The translations under genes and the position numbers were made by a program. Of a stretch of 17,469 nt of DNA, positions 7,080 through 13,965 are shown in pieces; the stretch's first letter is position 1; each line of letters opens with the position of its first letter. The stretch is from NCBI GenBank assembly GCA_040756715.1, contig JBFLYE010000164.1, forward strand, positions 1 through 17,469, read 5' to 3'. The notes beneath the pieces were generated by a model. That model made no database searches and was not told where the DNA came from. It saw only the letters and a program-made list of their open reading frames with translations. This stretch comes from JBFLYE01 sp040756715 [NCBI: bacterium]. GTDB taxonomy: Bacteria > UBA9089 > UBA9088.

Positions 7080-7190
7080 TTGCCGATGTATTATACCAAA
7101 AAGTAATTCCTTTTGTACTATAGCTCCTTGAAACACCCAATTTCGTCCTCTGAAATGAATTTTTCCATTGTTGTTAAAATTCAAGATAGA
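7080..7190 (-). pseudogene. Possible eroded transposase C-terminal fragment
   Basis: The minus-strand translation contains NNNGKIHFRGRNWVFQG followed by AIVQKELLFG. The pattern (G-x-I-x-x-x-G-R, then A-x-x-x-E-x-x-G) recalls the C-terminal domain of IS481/IS3-type DDE transposases. After it the match seems to switch frame (a YIGKIEE-like stretch in another frame). No terminal repeats are visible and there is no start with an RBS. This rests on remembered family patterns only. Confidence 0.25.
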
Positions 7191-7199
7191 AACTATACT
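7171..7199 (+). promoter_or_regulatory. Promoter for the NDK-domain gene
   Basis: TTGTTA (7171-7176) and TATACT (7194-7199) are 17 nt apart. The expected +1 is near 7206, leaving a leader of about 22 nt to the ATG at 7228, with AAGGA (from 7216) as ribosome binding site. It is divergent to the strong promoter at 6995-7023. Confidence 0.5.
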
Positions 7200-7227
7200 A
7201 TTATAAAGCAAGATGAAGGAAAGAACA

Positions 7228-8166
7228 ATGGTAAATATTTATTCAGAGGCATTAGAGAGGTCTATTACAGGAGCAATCCTTAGTATGATAAGGTTTATGG
7301 CAGAAGAAGATAAACCCCTCACCTTTATTGGTGCTGATATCTATAGATTAACAAAGGAATTGGCATCTGATTTTGTAAAGACCCTGAGGTGTCAGAAAAC
7401 AAAGAAAGAACAAGAGGTACAGGATGCTTTTAAAGAAAGGCTTTTGGATGAAAATTCTTTTGCTAAGAGCAAATACAATGTCCGGAGGGTATTCAACCTT
7501 GTTATTGAGGGAGAGGATGTAATTAAAAGGATAAACAGGCTACTTGGTGATATAAGGCATAGAAATGGGACAACAATCCTTGGAAAATTTGGATTTTTTC
7601 ATAAGGAGGGAAATAAGATAATCGCTGAATTTCCTGTTTCTTGCCCTTCCTATAAAGATGAAGCAGAGGCACAGATTGACCTCTTTTGGAATAAATACAA
7701 GTATTTAGGAGGTCCAGTGAACGGTGCGATAAAATATTCCAACCCAAAGGATGTAGATGAGAGTGTGGTAATTATTAAGCCAAATGCCTTTGATAAGCCT
7801 TATGACCCAAGAATTGGCGATGTTATAGATATTCTTTCCAGGACAGGGATGTTTATTATATCTGCAAAGATTCAAATGCCAAGCAGAGAGCAGATGGAAG
7901 AATTTTATGCCCCCCATCGAGGAAAACCCTTCTTTGAAGAGTTGATAAATTTTATGAGTGGCAAGAGGTCTTTGGCATTGCTCTATGAAGGAATAGGTGC
8001 AAGAAAAAAGATAAGAGAGGTAGCTTTAAGCATTATCAGAGATAACTACTCTGATTCCCTTACTGAAAATACAATCCATACCTCAGATAATCTAGAAGAT
8101 TTTATAAGGGAAAAAAAAGCCATTGATTTCAAAACAAATGTTTTGTTGCCCAGCCGTCCTATCTAA
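7228..8166 (+). CDS. Protein of unknown function with a C-terminal nucleoside-diphosphate-kinase-like domain
   Basis: A 312-aa protein in two parts. I do not recognise residues 1 to about 170: they are mixed alpha/beta and charged, with no signal peptide. From about 177 the chain follows the NDK fold: VVIIKPNAF (K184), FYAPHRGKPFFEEL (Y227 and the Phe stack), KKIREV (R263), IIRDNY (R271), and ENTIHTSDN, which aligns with the NDK active-site NxxHGSDS and keeps the phosphorylatable His (H284). The segment between R263 and R271 that normally carries the substrate-contacting Thr is about ten residues shorter, and the GSD glycine is Thr. It could be an active nucleotide-handling enzyme or a sensor derived from NDK. 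ATG at 7228 is chosen for its AAGGA site; ATG at 7213 would add five residues but lacks one. It lies upstream of dnaK in the same direction, though dnaK appears to have its own promoter. Confidence 0.7.
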   Translation: MVNIYSEALERSITGAILSMIRFMAEEDKPLTFIGADIYRLTKELASDFVKTLRCQKTKKEQEVQDAFKERLLDENSFAKSKYNVRRVFNLVIEGEDVIKRINRLLGDIRHRNGTTILGKFGFFHKEGNKIIAEFPVSCPSYKDEAEAQIDLFWNKYKYLGGPVNGAIKYSNPKDVDESVVIIKPNAFDKPYDPRIGDVIDILSRTGMFIISAKIQMPSREQMEEFYAPHRGKPFFEELINFMSGKRSLALLYEGIGARKKIREVALSIIRDNYSDSLTENTIHTSDNLEDFIREKKAIDFKTNVLLPSRPI

Positions 8167-8181
8167 AAAAACTCAAATTTC

Positions 8182-8226
8182 TTGCAAAATGTCTGGTTTT
8201 TTTATAAAATTATTATTTGAGGTGAT
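8182..8226 (+). promoter_or_regulatory. dnaK promoter and ribosome binding site
   Basis: TTGCAA (8182-8187) and TAAAAT (8205-8210) are 17 nt apart, with +1 expected near 8217. GAGGTGAT (8219-8226) is a strong Shine-Dalgarno site 8 nt before the ATG at 8235. No CIRCE inverted repeat (TTAGCACTC/GAGTGCTAA) is present, so HrcA control is not supported. Confidence 0.5.
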
Positions 8227-8234
8227 GTGATAAG

Positions 8235-10148
8235 ATGTCAAAAGTAATAGGAATTGATCTTGGAACAACAAATTCCTGTATGGCTATAATTGAAGGTGGT
8301 GAGCCAAAGGTTATAACAAATATAGAGGGAGGAAGGACAACACCTTCCGTGGTTGGCTTTACAAAGGAGGGAGACAGGCTGGTAGGTCAGCTTGCAAAAC
8401 GCCAGGCTGTGGTTAATCCAGAAAATACCGTATATTCCATAAAAAGATTTATGGGAAGAAAGTATAGCGAGGTGGGAAGGGAAATTTCTGAGGTTCCCTT
8501 CAAGGTTGTGCCGGCAGATAATGGGGATGCCTGGGTTAATGTAAAGGATAAAAAATATTCTCCACCTGAAATTTCAGCTGTGATTCTTAAAAAATTAAAG
8601 GAGGATTGTGAGGCATATTTGGGTGAAAAGATAACACAGGCTGTTATCACTGTTCCCGCATATTTCAATGACAGCCAAAGGCAGGCAACCAAGGATGCAG
8701 GGAAGATTGCAGGCTTAGAGGTTTTGCGGATTATCAATGAGCCAACCGCCGCATCATTGGCATATGGCTTGGACAAAAAGGGGAAAAATGAGAAGATTGC
8801 CGTATATGACTTAGGGGGTGGAACATTTGATATATCCATCCTTGAGCTTGGCGAGGGCGTCTATGAGGTAAAGTCAACAAATGGCGATACACACCTGGGA
8901 GGAGATGATTTTGACCAAAGGATAATTGATTGGCTAGCCGACGAATTCCAGAGGGAGCAAGGAATAGATTTAAGGAAGGATAGGGTTGCATTGCAAAGGT
9001 TAAAGGAGGCAGCAGAAAAGGCAAAATGTGAGCTTTCCACAACCCTTTCATCCGAGATAAACCTTCCATTTATTACAGCAGATGCAACCGGACCAAAGCA
9101 TCTCACCATAACATTAAGCAGGGCAAAGCTTGAACAATTGGTGGATGACCTTATTGAAAAAACAAGGAAGCCCTGTTTAAATGCCCTACAGGATGCTGGG
9201 TTAAGTGCAGATGATATAGATGAGGTTGTCCTGGTAGGTGGACAGATAAGAATGCCAAAGGTTCAGGAGCTGGTAAAGGAGCTGTTTAAAAAGGAGCCTC
9301 ATAAGGGTGTAAATCCAGATGAGGTGGTTGCTGTAGGTGCGGCAATCCAAGCTGGTGTTTTGAAAGGAGAGGTAAAGGATGTTCTTCTTCTTGATGTAAC
9401 ACCATTGTCTTTGGGCATTGAAACATTGGGTCAAGTATTTACAAAGCTTATTGAGAGAAATACAACCATTCCCACCAAGAAGAGTCAGATCTTTTCAACC
9501 GCCGAGGATAATCAATCAGCAGTAACCATTCATGTTCTTCAGGGTGAGAGGGCTTATGTATATGATGATGGGATGAAGAGCTTAGGAAGGTTTGACCTCA
9601 TTGGCATTCCTCCCGCACCAAGGGGTTTTCCCCAGATAGAGGTTACCTTTGACATTGATGCAAATGGGATTATGCATGTTTCTGCAAAGGATTTGGGAAC
9701 AGGGAAGGAGCAATCTATAAGGATTCAGCCATCTTCTGGTCTTACAGATGATGAAATAAAAAGGATGGTAAAAGAGGCAGAGCTTCATGCAGAGGAGGAT
9801 AAGAAAAAGAGGGAATTGCAAGAGGAAAAAAACAAGGCTGATAATATAATCTATGCAACAGAGAAGGCATTAAAGGAATATGGAGATAAGGTATCTGCTG
9901 ATGAAAAAAAGGCTATTGAGGATTCTATTTCTAACTTAAAGGAAAAGATAAAGGGAAATGATAAATCCGCAATAGAAAAGGGGGTAGATGAGCTTTTAAA
10001 AACCTCGCAAAAGCTTGGTGAGGCTGTTTATCGGGAGGCACAGGCAAAGGCAGCCCAACAACAAACACAAACAGGGACACAAAGCGAAGCACCAAAAGAG
10101 GAAAAGAAAGAAGATGTAATTGAGGGGGAATATAAGGTGGAAGAATAG
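8235..10148 (+). CDS. dnaK: Molecular chaperone DnaK (Hsp70)
   Basis: A 637-aa Hsp70 of normal length. The ATPase domain starts [11 protein letters not shown], with the second phosphate loop DLGGGTFD and [11 protein letters not shown]. The hydrophobic linker [15 protein letters not shown] joins the beta-sandwich peptide-binding domain and helical lid, and the Gln-rich tail ends [11 protein letters not shown]. It binds exposed hydrophobic segments in an ATP-dependent cycle with DnaJ and GrpE; neither cofactor gene is nearby. Some usually constant positions differ: I338 in VGGQIRMP where Thr is usual, Q400 in TLGQVFT where Gly is usual, and an AYVYDDGM loop two residues longer than the usual AADN-type loop. 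The family assignment is not in doubt. The four-helix-bundle cassette starts just after its stop codon. Confidence 0.98.
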   Translation: MSKVIGIDLGTTNSCMAIIEGGEPKVITNIEGGRTTPSVVGFTKEGDRLVGQLAKRQAVVNPENTVYSIKRFMGRKYSEVGREISEVPFKVVPADNGDAWVNVKDKKYSPPEISAVILKKLKEDCEAYLGEKITQAVITVPAYFNDSQRQATKDAGKIAGLEVLRIINEPTAASLAYGLDKKGKNEKIAVYDLGGGTFDISILELGEGVYEVKSTNGDTHLGGDDFDQRIIDWLADEFQREQGIDLRKDRVALQRLKEAAEKAKCELSTTLSSEINLPFITADATGPKHLTITLSRAKLEQLVDDLIEKTRKPCLNALQDAGLSADDIDEVVLVGGQIRMPKVQELVKELFKKEPHKGVNPDEVVAVGAAIQAGVLKGEVKDVLLLDVTPLSLGIETLGQVFTKLIERNTTIPTKKSQIFSTAEDNQSAVTIHVLQGERAYVYDDGMKSLGRFDLIGIPPAPRGFPQIEVTFDIDANGIMHVSAKDLGTGKEQSIRIQPSSGLTDDEIKRMVKEAELHAEEDKKKRELQEEKNKADNIIYATEKALKEYGDKVSADEKKAIEDSISNLKEKIKGNDKSAIEKGVDELLKTSQKLGEAVYREAQAKAAQQQTQTGTQSEAPKEEKKEDVIEGEYKVEE

Positions 10149-10150
10149 GG

Positions 10151-10180
10151 AATGCGGAGTGCGGAGTGCGGAGTGCGGAG
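10151..10180 (+). repeat. Left inverted repeat, made of four tandem TGCGGAG units
   Basis: Four perfect 7-bp TGCGGAG units (10153-10180) follow AA. They are more G-rich than the surrounding AT-rich DNA. The segment pairs with 10616-10645 and also supplies the GGAG ribosome binding site of the cassette gene. Confidence 0.85.
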
Positions 10181-10587
10181 TGGAAAGTAAAAAGCAAAGT
10201 TTAAAAGAAAGAACTAAACAATTTGGAATAAAAGTGATTAAATTAGTAGAAAATTTCCCAAAGAATTATGTAGCAAATATATTGGTGAGACAACTTTTAC
10301 GCTCAGCAACCTCTGTTGGTGCTAACTATCGTGCAGTATGTAGAGCCAGATCAAAGCCTGATTTTATATCTAAAATGGGTATTGTGGAGGAAGAAATAGA
10401 TGAAACATTATATTGGCTAGAGTTATTTATAGAAACCAATTTGATGAATAAAGAAGAGGTGCAACATTTATTGGATGAAGCTAATGAAATTACAGCAATG
10501 GTTGTTGCATCCATTAATACAGCAAAGAAAAATCAAAAAAGAAACAGAATAAAAAATAGAAGGAATGCGGAGGAAGTGGTATTATAA
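10180..10587 (+). CDS. Four-helix-bundle protein (S23 / 23S rRNA intervening-sequence family)
   Basis: A small all-helical protein of 135 aa from GTG at 10180. The family hallmarks are the opening (SLKERTKQFGIKVIKLVENFPKN), LVRQLLRSATSVGANYRAVCRARS, FISKMGIVEEEIDETLYWLELF and a last helix with LLDEANEITAMVVASINTAKK. Homologs form pentameric or decameric positively charged barrels. The related Avd protein works with reverse transcriptase in diversity-generating retroelements, but no retroelement gene is seen here. Most members have no known function. The open frame continues upstream into dnaK, but the residues before 10180 come from the GCGGAGT repeat (RSAECGV-like) and are probably not part of the fold; GTG at 10159 is an alternative. 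The basic tail is unusually Arg/Asn-rich. Confidence 0.85.
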   Translation: MESKKQSLKERTKQFGIKVIKLVENFPKNYVANILVRQLLRSATSVGANYRAVCRARSKPDFISKMGIVEEEIDETLYWLELFIETNLMNKEEVQHLLDEANEITAMVVASINTAKKNQKRNRIKNRRNAEEVVL

Positions 10588-10615
10588 AGTAGTAAATTAA
10601 GACAAGATGTTTTAA

Positions 10616-10645
10616 TTCCGCAATCTACACTCCGCAATCCGCATT
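10616..10645 (-). repeat. Right inverted repeat of the four-helix-bundle cassette
   Basis: Read on the minus strand it matches the left repeat in 25 of 30 positions, with CCGCA blocks instead of perfect heptamers. It lies 28 nt after the cassette gene stop and 6 nt before the FIST ATG. RNA carrying both repeats would form a long stem. Confidence 0.8.
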
Positions 10646-10651
10646 TGAGAA

Positions 10652-11785
10652 ATGGATTTTGGGATAGGTATCGCAAAGGATAGAGATGCAATAAGGGCAG
10701 GAAAAGAGGCTTGCAAACAAGCCCTTTCTTCTCTCAAGAAACCCGATCTTATTATCCTCTTTGCCTCAACCATATTTGATATAGAAGCTCTTGTCTCTTC
10801 TGTATTTCTTGCATCTTCTAAAGCACCGATGATTGGATGTACGACCTCTGGCGAGATAAAGGATGATATTTTATTTGGCTCTTGTCTTGTGGTTGCTGTA
10901 AAGTGTTCTGATGATGAAGAAATAGAGGTAAGGGGAATTGAAGATATCTATAAAAATCCAAGGAAAGCTGGACAAGAAATTGTAAGCGATGAATATAAAA
11001 AAGGTCTTTTGCTTGTTTTATCAGATGGGCTTTTTCCACAAACCAGCCTTCTGGTAAAGGGGATAAACGATTATCTTTCTCCCTGCATTTCGTTAGTAGG
11101 TGCATTAGCAGGCGATGACCTAAAAAGGAATAAAACATATCAATTCCTGAATGGAAAGATATTCACCCAAGGTATGGTTTCTGCATTTTTTAAAACATCT
11201 GCAAAGATAAAAACATCTTTGCGTCATGGCTTTTCTCCCCAATCACCACCTTTGCGGGTAACCTCCGCCAAGGAGAATGTAATATATCAGATTGATAGCC
11301 ACAGGGCATCAAAGGTCTATTTGGAGTTTTTGGGTCTTTCTGAGGATGAGCTTGCCTTTGGCTCTCCTATTGATATTAAGGAGGTTAGGAATTCTCCCAT
11401 TGGCATTCCTCAAACAACAGGCGATTACAAGGTAAAATCATTTTTAGAGTTTAGAAAGGATGGCTCAATCGCTTGCGATTCATATATTCCAGAGAATTCA
11501 ATAATTCGCATATTAGGTCAAAATCCCTCATCGCTTCTCAATGCAGGTTGTGAGGCTATTAGTGATGCTATTTCAGAAATTCATCCCAAGATTATTTTTC
11601 TTTTCCCCTCATCATACAGGATGTTAATTTTAGGTGAGGATGCAAGGAATGAGATAGATGAAATTAAGAAAGAGGCAAAGGATGTTCCTATTGTTGGATT
11701 TTATGGCTATGGTGAGATAGGTCCTTTAAGGACACCCAGGGCTGATTTTCATAATAAGTCCATTGGAGTATTGGCGATAGAATAA
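10652..11785 (+). CDS. FIST domain-containing protein
   Basis: A 377-aa protein with the FIST N- and C-terminal sensory domains and nothing else. Typical points are DLIILFAS (32-39), GCTTSGE (62-68), LSDGL, a LVGALAGDD segment, the HGFSP stretch linking the halves, and FYGYGEIGP (350-358) near the end. FIST domains are predicted to bind small ligands, perhaps amino acids, and usually feed kinases, cyclases or chemoreceptors. Here no output domain is attached. The GAF gene follows after one base, so the two are probably cotranscribed and may work as a split sensor (inference). It has no strong RBS, and the start is 6 nt after the cassette. Confidence 0.88.
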   Translation: MDFGIGIAKDRDAIRAGKEACKQALSSLKKPDLIILFASTIFDIEALVSSVFLASSKAPMIGCTTSGEIKDDILFGSCLVVAVKCSDDEEIEVRGIEDIYKNPRKAGQEIVSDEYKKGLLLVLSDGLFPQTSLLVKGINDYLSPCISLVGALAGDDLKRNKTYQFLNGKIFTQGMVSAFFKTSAKIKTSLRHGFSPQSPPLRVTSAKENVIYQIDSHRASKVYLEFLGLSEDELAFGSPIDIKEVRNSPIGIPQTTGDYKVKSFLEFRKDGSIACDSYIPENSIIRILGQNPSSLLNAGCEAISDAISEIHPKIIFLFPSSYRMLILGEDARNEIDEIKKEAKDVPIVGFYGYGEIGPLRTPRADFHNKSIGVLAIE

Positions 11786-11786
11786 A

Positions 11787-12320
11787 ATGAAAGAAGATGC
11801 ATGGGAAAAAGAAAAGGAGTTAGAGAAAAATATAGCCTTGCTCTCCATCCTCTATTCAACAGCTGTCTGGAATATAAAAGCAGAAACAGAGGATGAGATT
11901 ATGAGGATTGGCCTAGATAGGATAAATGAGGTCTTAAAGCCAGAGATTGCGGCAATTCTGGCTTTAAGGGATGGATTTTTAAGGATTGTAGCAGGAACAG
12001 GGATTCCTAAATCTATATGCGAAAAGACAAAAATAGAGGTAGGCGTTGGTACCTGCGGAGAGGTATTTCTTACCGGAAGACCCATAACAATTCCCTCTCT
12101 TTCAAAAGACCCATCATTTATTGACCCATTTGTTAAGGAAGTGCCGGTAAAGAGTGTTTTCTGCTATCCAATAAGGATAGATGATAATATTACAGGCGTT
12201 GTATGGCTTGGCTTCTTATCCTCTCATCCTCCCTTGAAAGAAGAGGAATGGCTTGTTTCTTTAGTAGCTGAAAGGCTTGCCTTAAGCCTGCAAATCCATA
12301 GGCTAAAAACCTCTAAATGA
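11787..12320 (+). CDS. GAF domain-containing protein
   Basis: A single GAF domain of 177 aa. A charged helix (residues 1-25) leads into the domain, with LYSTAVWNIK, then GVGTCGEVFLTGRPITIPSL (the usual GxxGxxxxxxxxxxxxD-like turn) and SVFCYPIRIDDNITGVVWLG, ending in a helix LVAERLALSLQIHRL. GAF domains bind cyclic nucleotides, haem, amino acids or redox ligands, or mediate dimers; the ligand is not predictable here. No kinase or cyclase domain is present. It is sandwiched between FIST and uppS, overlapping uppS by 4 bp (ATGA), which indicates translational coupling to an essential gene. Confidence 0.85.
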   Translation: MKEDAWEKEKELEKNIALLSILYSTAVWNIKAETEDEIMRIGLDRINEVLKPEIAAILALRDGFLRIVAGTGIPKSICEKTKIEVGVGTCGEVFLTGRPITIPSLSKDPSFIDPFVKEVPVKSVFCYPIRIDDNITGVVWLGFLSSHPPLKEEEWLVSLVAERLALSLQIHRLKTSK

Positions 12321-13015
12321 ACCTTCCTAAACATATTGCTATAATTATGGATGGGAATGGAAGATGGGCATTAGGGAGGAATCTTCCAAGGATAGCTGGA
12401 CATAGGGAGGGAATGAAGGCAGTGGAGCGGATAATCAAAGCCGCCTCAGACCTTGGGATTAAGGTTCTTACCCTTTATGCCTTCTCTACAGAAAATTGGA
12501 AAAGGCCAGAAAATGAGGTATCGTTTTTGATGAATCTTTTTTGTGAGTATATAAAAAAGAAAATAGAAGGGCTGATGAAAAATAATGTTAAGATAAGAAC
12601 CTGCGGCGAAATTAAAAAGCTTCCCAAAAAGGTATTAAGCCTATTAGAGGATGCTTGTAATAAAACAAAAGAAAATAAAGGGCTTATTTTAAATATTGCT
12701 CTAAACTATGGAGCAAGGGATGAAATATTAAGGGCGATGAGAAAAATTGTTGAGAAAGCATTAAAAGGCGAGATTCGACCAGATGAAATAGATGAAGATC
12801 TCTTTTCCTCCTTCCTTGATACCCATCCTTTACCAAATCCCGACCTTCTTATAAGGACAAGTGGTGAACAAAGGATAAGTAATTTTCTTCTTTGGCAGAT
12901 AGCATATACTGAGCTTTGGATAACGCCAGTTTTATGGCCTGATTTCACAGAGGAGCATCTTAAAATGGCAATAAATGATTATCAAGAAAGGAAAAGGAGG
13001 TTTGGAGGAATATGA
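12317..13015 (+). CDS. uppS: Isoprenyl transferase (undecaprenyl diphosphate synthase)
   Basis: A cis-prenyltransferase that builds the C55 lipid carrier for peptidoglycan and surface polysaccharides from FPP and isopentenyl diphosphate. The start PKHIAIIMDGNGRWA includes catalytic D12 and the diphosphate-binding GNGR. GHREGMKAV, YAFSTENWKRP and, near the end, RTSGEQRISNFLLWQ with YTELW complete the five conserved regions. Its 232 aa is close to the usual 240-250. It overlaps the GAF gene and is followed 56 nt later by cdsA, the common uppS-cdsA order in bacteria. Confidence 0.96.
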   Translation: MNLPKHIAIIMDGNGRWALGRNLPRIAGHREGMKAVERIIKAASDLGIKVLTLYAFSTENWKRPENEVSFLMNLFCEYIKKKIEGLMKNNVKIRTCGEIKKLPKKVLSLLEDACNKTKENKGLILNIALNYGARDEILRAMRKIVEKALKGEIRPDEIDEDLFSSFLDTHPLPNPDLLIRTSGEQRISNFLLWQIAYTELWITPVLWPDFTEEHLKMAINDYQERKRRFGGI

Positions 13016-13016
13016 T

Positions 13017-13054
13017 AAAAATGCAAAAATCAAAATGCAAAATTCAAAATTGTG
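13017..13054 (+). repeat. Short A-rich direct repeat between uppS and cdsA
   Basis: Two consecutive copies of an AAATGCAAAA(A)TCAA-type unit followed by AATTGTGG. A TAAAAT hexamer (13056-13061) comes directly after and could be the -10 of cdsA, giving a leader of about 4 nt; no convincing -35 is seen. Similar TGCAAAAT-rich spacers occur in many environmental genomes, but their origin is unknown to me. Confidence 0.35.
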
Positions 13055-13071
13055 GTAAAATTTATTAAATA

Positions 13072-13884
13072 ATGAAGAAATTTTTTGCACCGTTGCTTTT
13101 CCTTCCATTTTTGGCTTATACAACATTTATAGAGGAGAAGATATTTTTTACAATCTTAATAGGCTCTGTTATCCTCCTTGGGCTATTTGAATTCTATAAT
13201 ATGGTACAAAAAGAGGATTGGTGGTTTTTGGGTCTTTTGGCTGGAATTCTTCTTATAGGAAGTGCCTCATTAGGTTATAAATATCCATTATTTCTTTCTT
13301 TTCTTTCAAGCCCATTTTATGGGGTAATTATTTCCTCTTTTATCCTTGTTCTTCTCTTTTTTGGAATTTTTGCAAGAAAAATTGTTTTAGCAATAGCAAA
13401 CAATAGCATCCTCGCTATTATCTTTGGCATTCTTTATGTTGGATTTCTATTAAGCCACCTTATTCTTATAAGAGGGCTTTCTGGCGGAAGTTTTTATCTT
13501 CTATACCTTTTCTCGGTTGTTTGGTCGGCTGATGGAGGTGGATGGATAATAGGAAAGCATTTTGGAAAGCACCGAAATATATTTCCCATATCTCCAAACA
13601 AATCCATTGAGGGGCTTATTGGAGCCATTACTGGCTCTGTTTTTATCTCATTTCTTCTTGGAGGTTATATAGGTTTTTCTCTTTTGATCTCTTTTGTCTC
13701 TGGGTTTTTATTTAGCCTTCTTGGCTTATTGGGAGACCTTGCTGAATCAAGCTTTAAAAGGAATGTAGGGAAAAAGGATTCAGATTCGTGGATATCCGAA
13801 TATGGTGGAATCCTTGATGTCTTTGATTCAATAATCATATCTGCCCCAATTTTTTATTACCTCATTTTATTTTTGGGGGCGTAG
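13072..13884 (+). CDS. cdsA: Phosphatidate cytidylyltransferase (CDP-diglyceride synthase)
   Basis: A polytopic membrane enzyme of 270 aa with about eight hydrophobic segments. It makes CDP-diacylglycerol from phosphatidate and CTP, the entry to all major phospholipids. The conserved SADGGGWIIGKHFGKH and ISPNKSIEG segments are present. The C-terminal signature reads SSFKRNVGKKD...EYGGILDVFDS (227-253): the usual His of HGGxxDRxD is Tyr (Y244) and the Arg is Val (V250), while the Asp residues are kept. This could alter activity or simply mark a divergent lineage. The last three codons and the TAG stop (13882-13884) lie inside tRNA-Ala. It follows uppS, the usual context, and no RBS is visible. 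Confidence 0.92.
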   Translation: MKKFFAPLLFLPFLAYTTFIEEKIFFTILIGSVILLGLFEFYNMVQKEDWWFLGLLAGILLIGSASLGYKYPLFLSFLSSPFYGVIISSFILVLLFFGIFARKIVLAIANNSILAIIFGILYVGFLLSHLILIRGLSGGSFYLLYLFSVVWSADGGGWIIGKHFGKHRNIFPISPNKSIEGLIGAITGSVFISFLLGGYIGFSLLISFVSGFLFSLLGLLGDLAESSFKRNVGKKDSDSWISEYGGILDVFDSIIISAPIFYYLILFLGA

Positions 13885-13947
13885 CTTAGTTGGGAGAGCG
13901 TCGGCTTCGCATGTCGAAGGTTGGGGGTTCAAATCCCCTCGCCTCCA
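13875..13947 (+). tRNA. tRNA-Ala(CGC)
   Basis: A 73-nt tRNA. Acceptor GGGGGCG (13875-13881) pairs with CGCCTCC (13940-13946); the third pair is the G3-U70 wobble that defines alanine tRNAs; discriminator A13947. D stem GCTT/GAGC, anticodon stem TCGGC/GTCGA, anticodon CGC at 13908-13910, T stem and loop GGGGG-TTCAAAT-CCCCT. CCA is not encoded. It reads GCG codons. Its first ten bases are also the end of cdsA, and it has no evident promoter, so it probably comes from the uppS-cdsA transcript or from a promoter inside cdsA. Confidence 0.95.
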
Positions 13948-13965
13948 GGTGTAATGTAAAAAATT

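Larger units (their letters stand above)
10151..10645 (+). mobile_element. IVS-like cassette: four-helix-bundle gene between 30-bp inverted repeats
   Basis: A 495-bp unit bounded by 10151-10180 and 10616-10645, which are imperfect inverted repeats (25 Watson-Crick pairs, 2 G-T pairs and 3 mismatches over 30). It holds one gene of the S23/four-helix-bundle family. It begins 3 nt after the dnaK stop and ends 6 nt before the FIST start codon, as if it had entered a compact dnaK-FIST junction. Members of this family were first known from intervening sequences in 23S rRNA, which also form a terminal stem cut by RNase III. Calling this cassette mobile is an inference. Confidence 0.55.

Noticed and set aside
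7029-7211. Minus-strand ORF of 60 codons upstream of the M23 gene
   Set aside because: It has a TTG start without RBS and covers both divergent promoters. At most it is transposase debris, listed as a low-confidence pseudogene.
8167-8234. CIRCE operator or heat-shock element before dnaK
   Set aside because: No TTAGCACTC/GAGTGCTAA inverted repeat is present; only a vegetative-type promoter is seen.
8387-9109. Long antisense ORFs within dnaK
   Set aside because: They mirror the codon structure of dnaK, have no RBS and overlap each other; shadow frames.
10120-10179. Upstream extension of the four-helix-bundle ORF to a TTG inside dnaK
   Set aside because: The added residues come from the dnaK end and the tandem repeat and do not belong to the family fold; the GTG at 10180 has a GGAG site.
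10153-10180. CRISPR-like array
   Set aside because: Four contiguous 7-bp units without spacers and no cas genes; a simple tandem repeat within an inverted repeat.
10180-10587. Diversity-generating retroelement (Avd component)
   Set aside because: The protein belongs to the same broad fold family as Avd, but no reverse transcriptase, template repeat or variable repeat is in the window.
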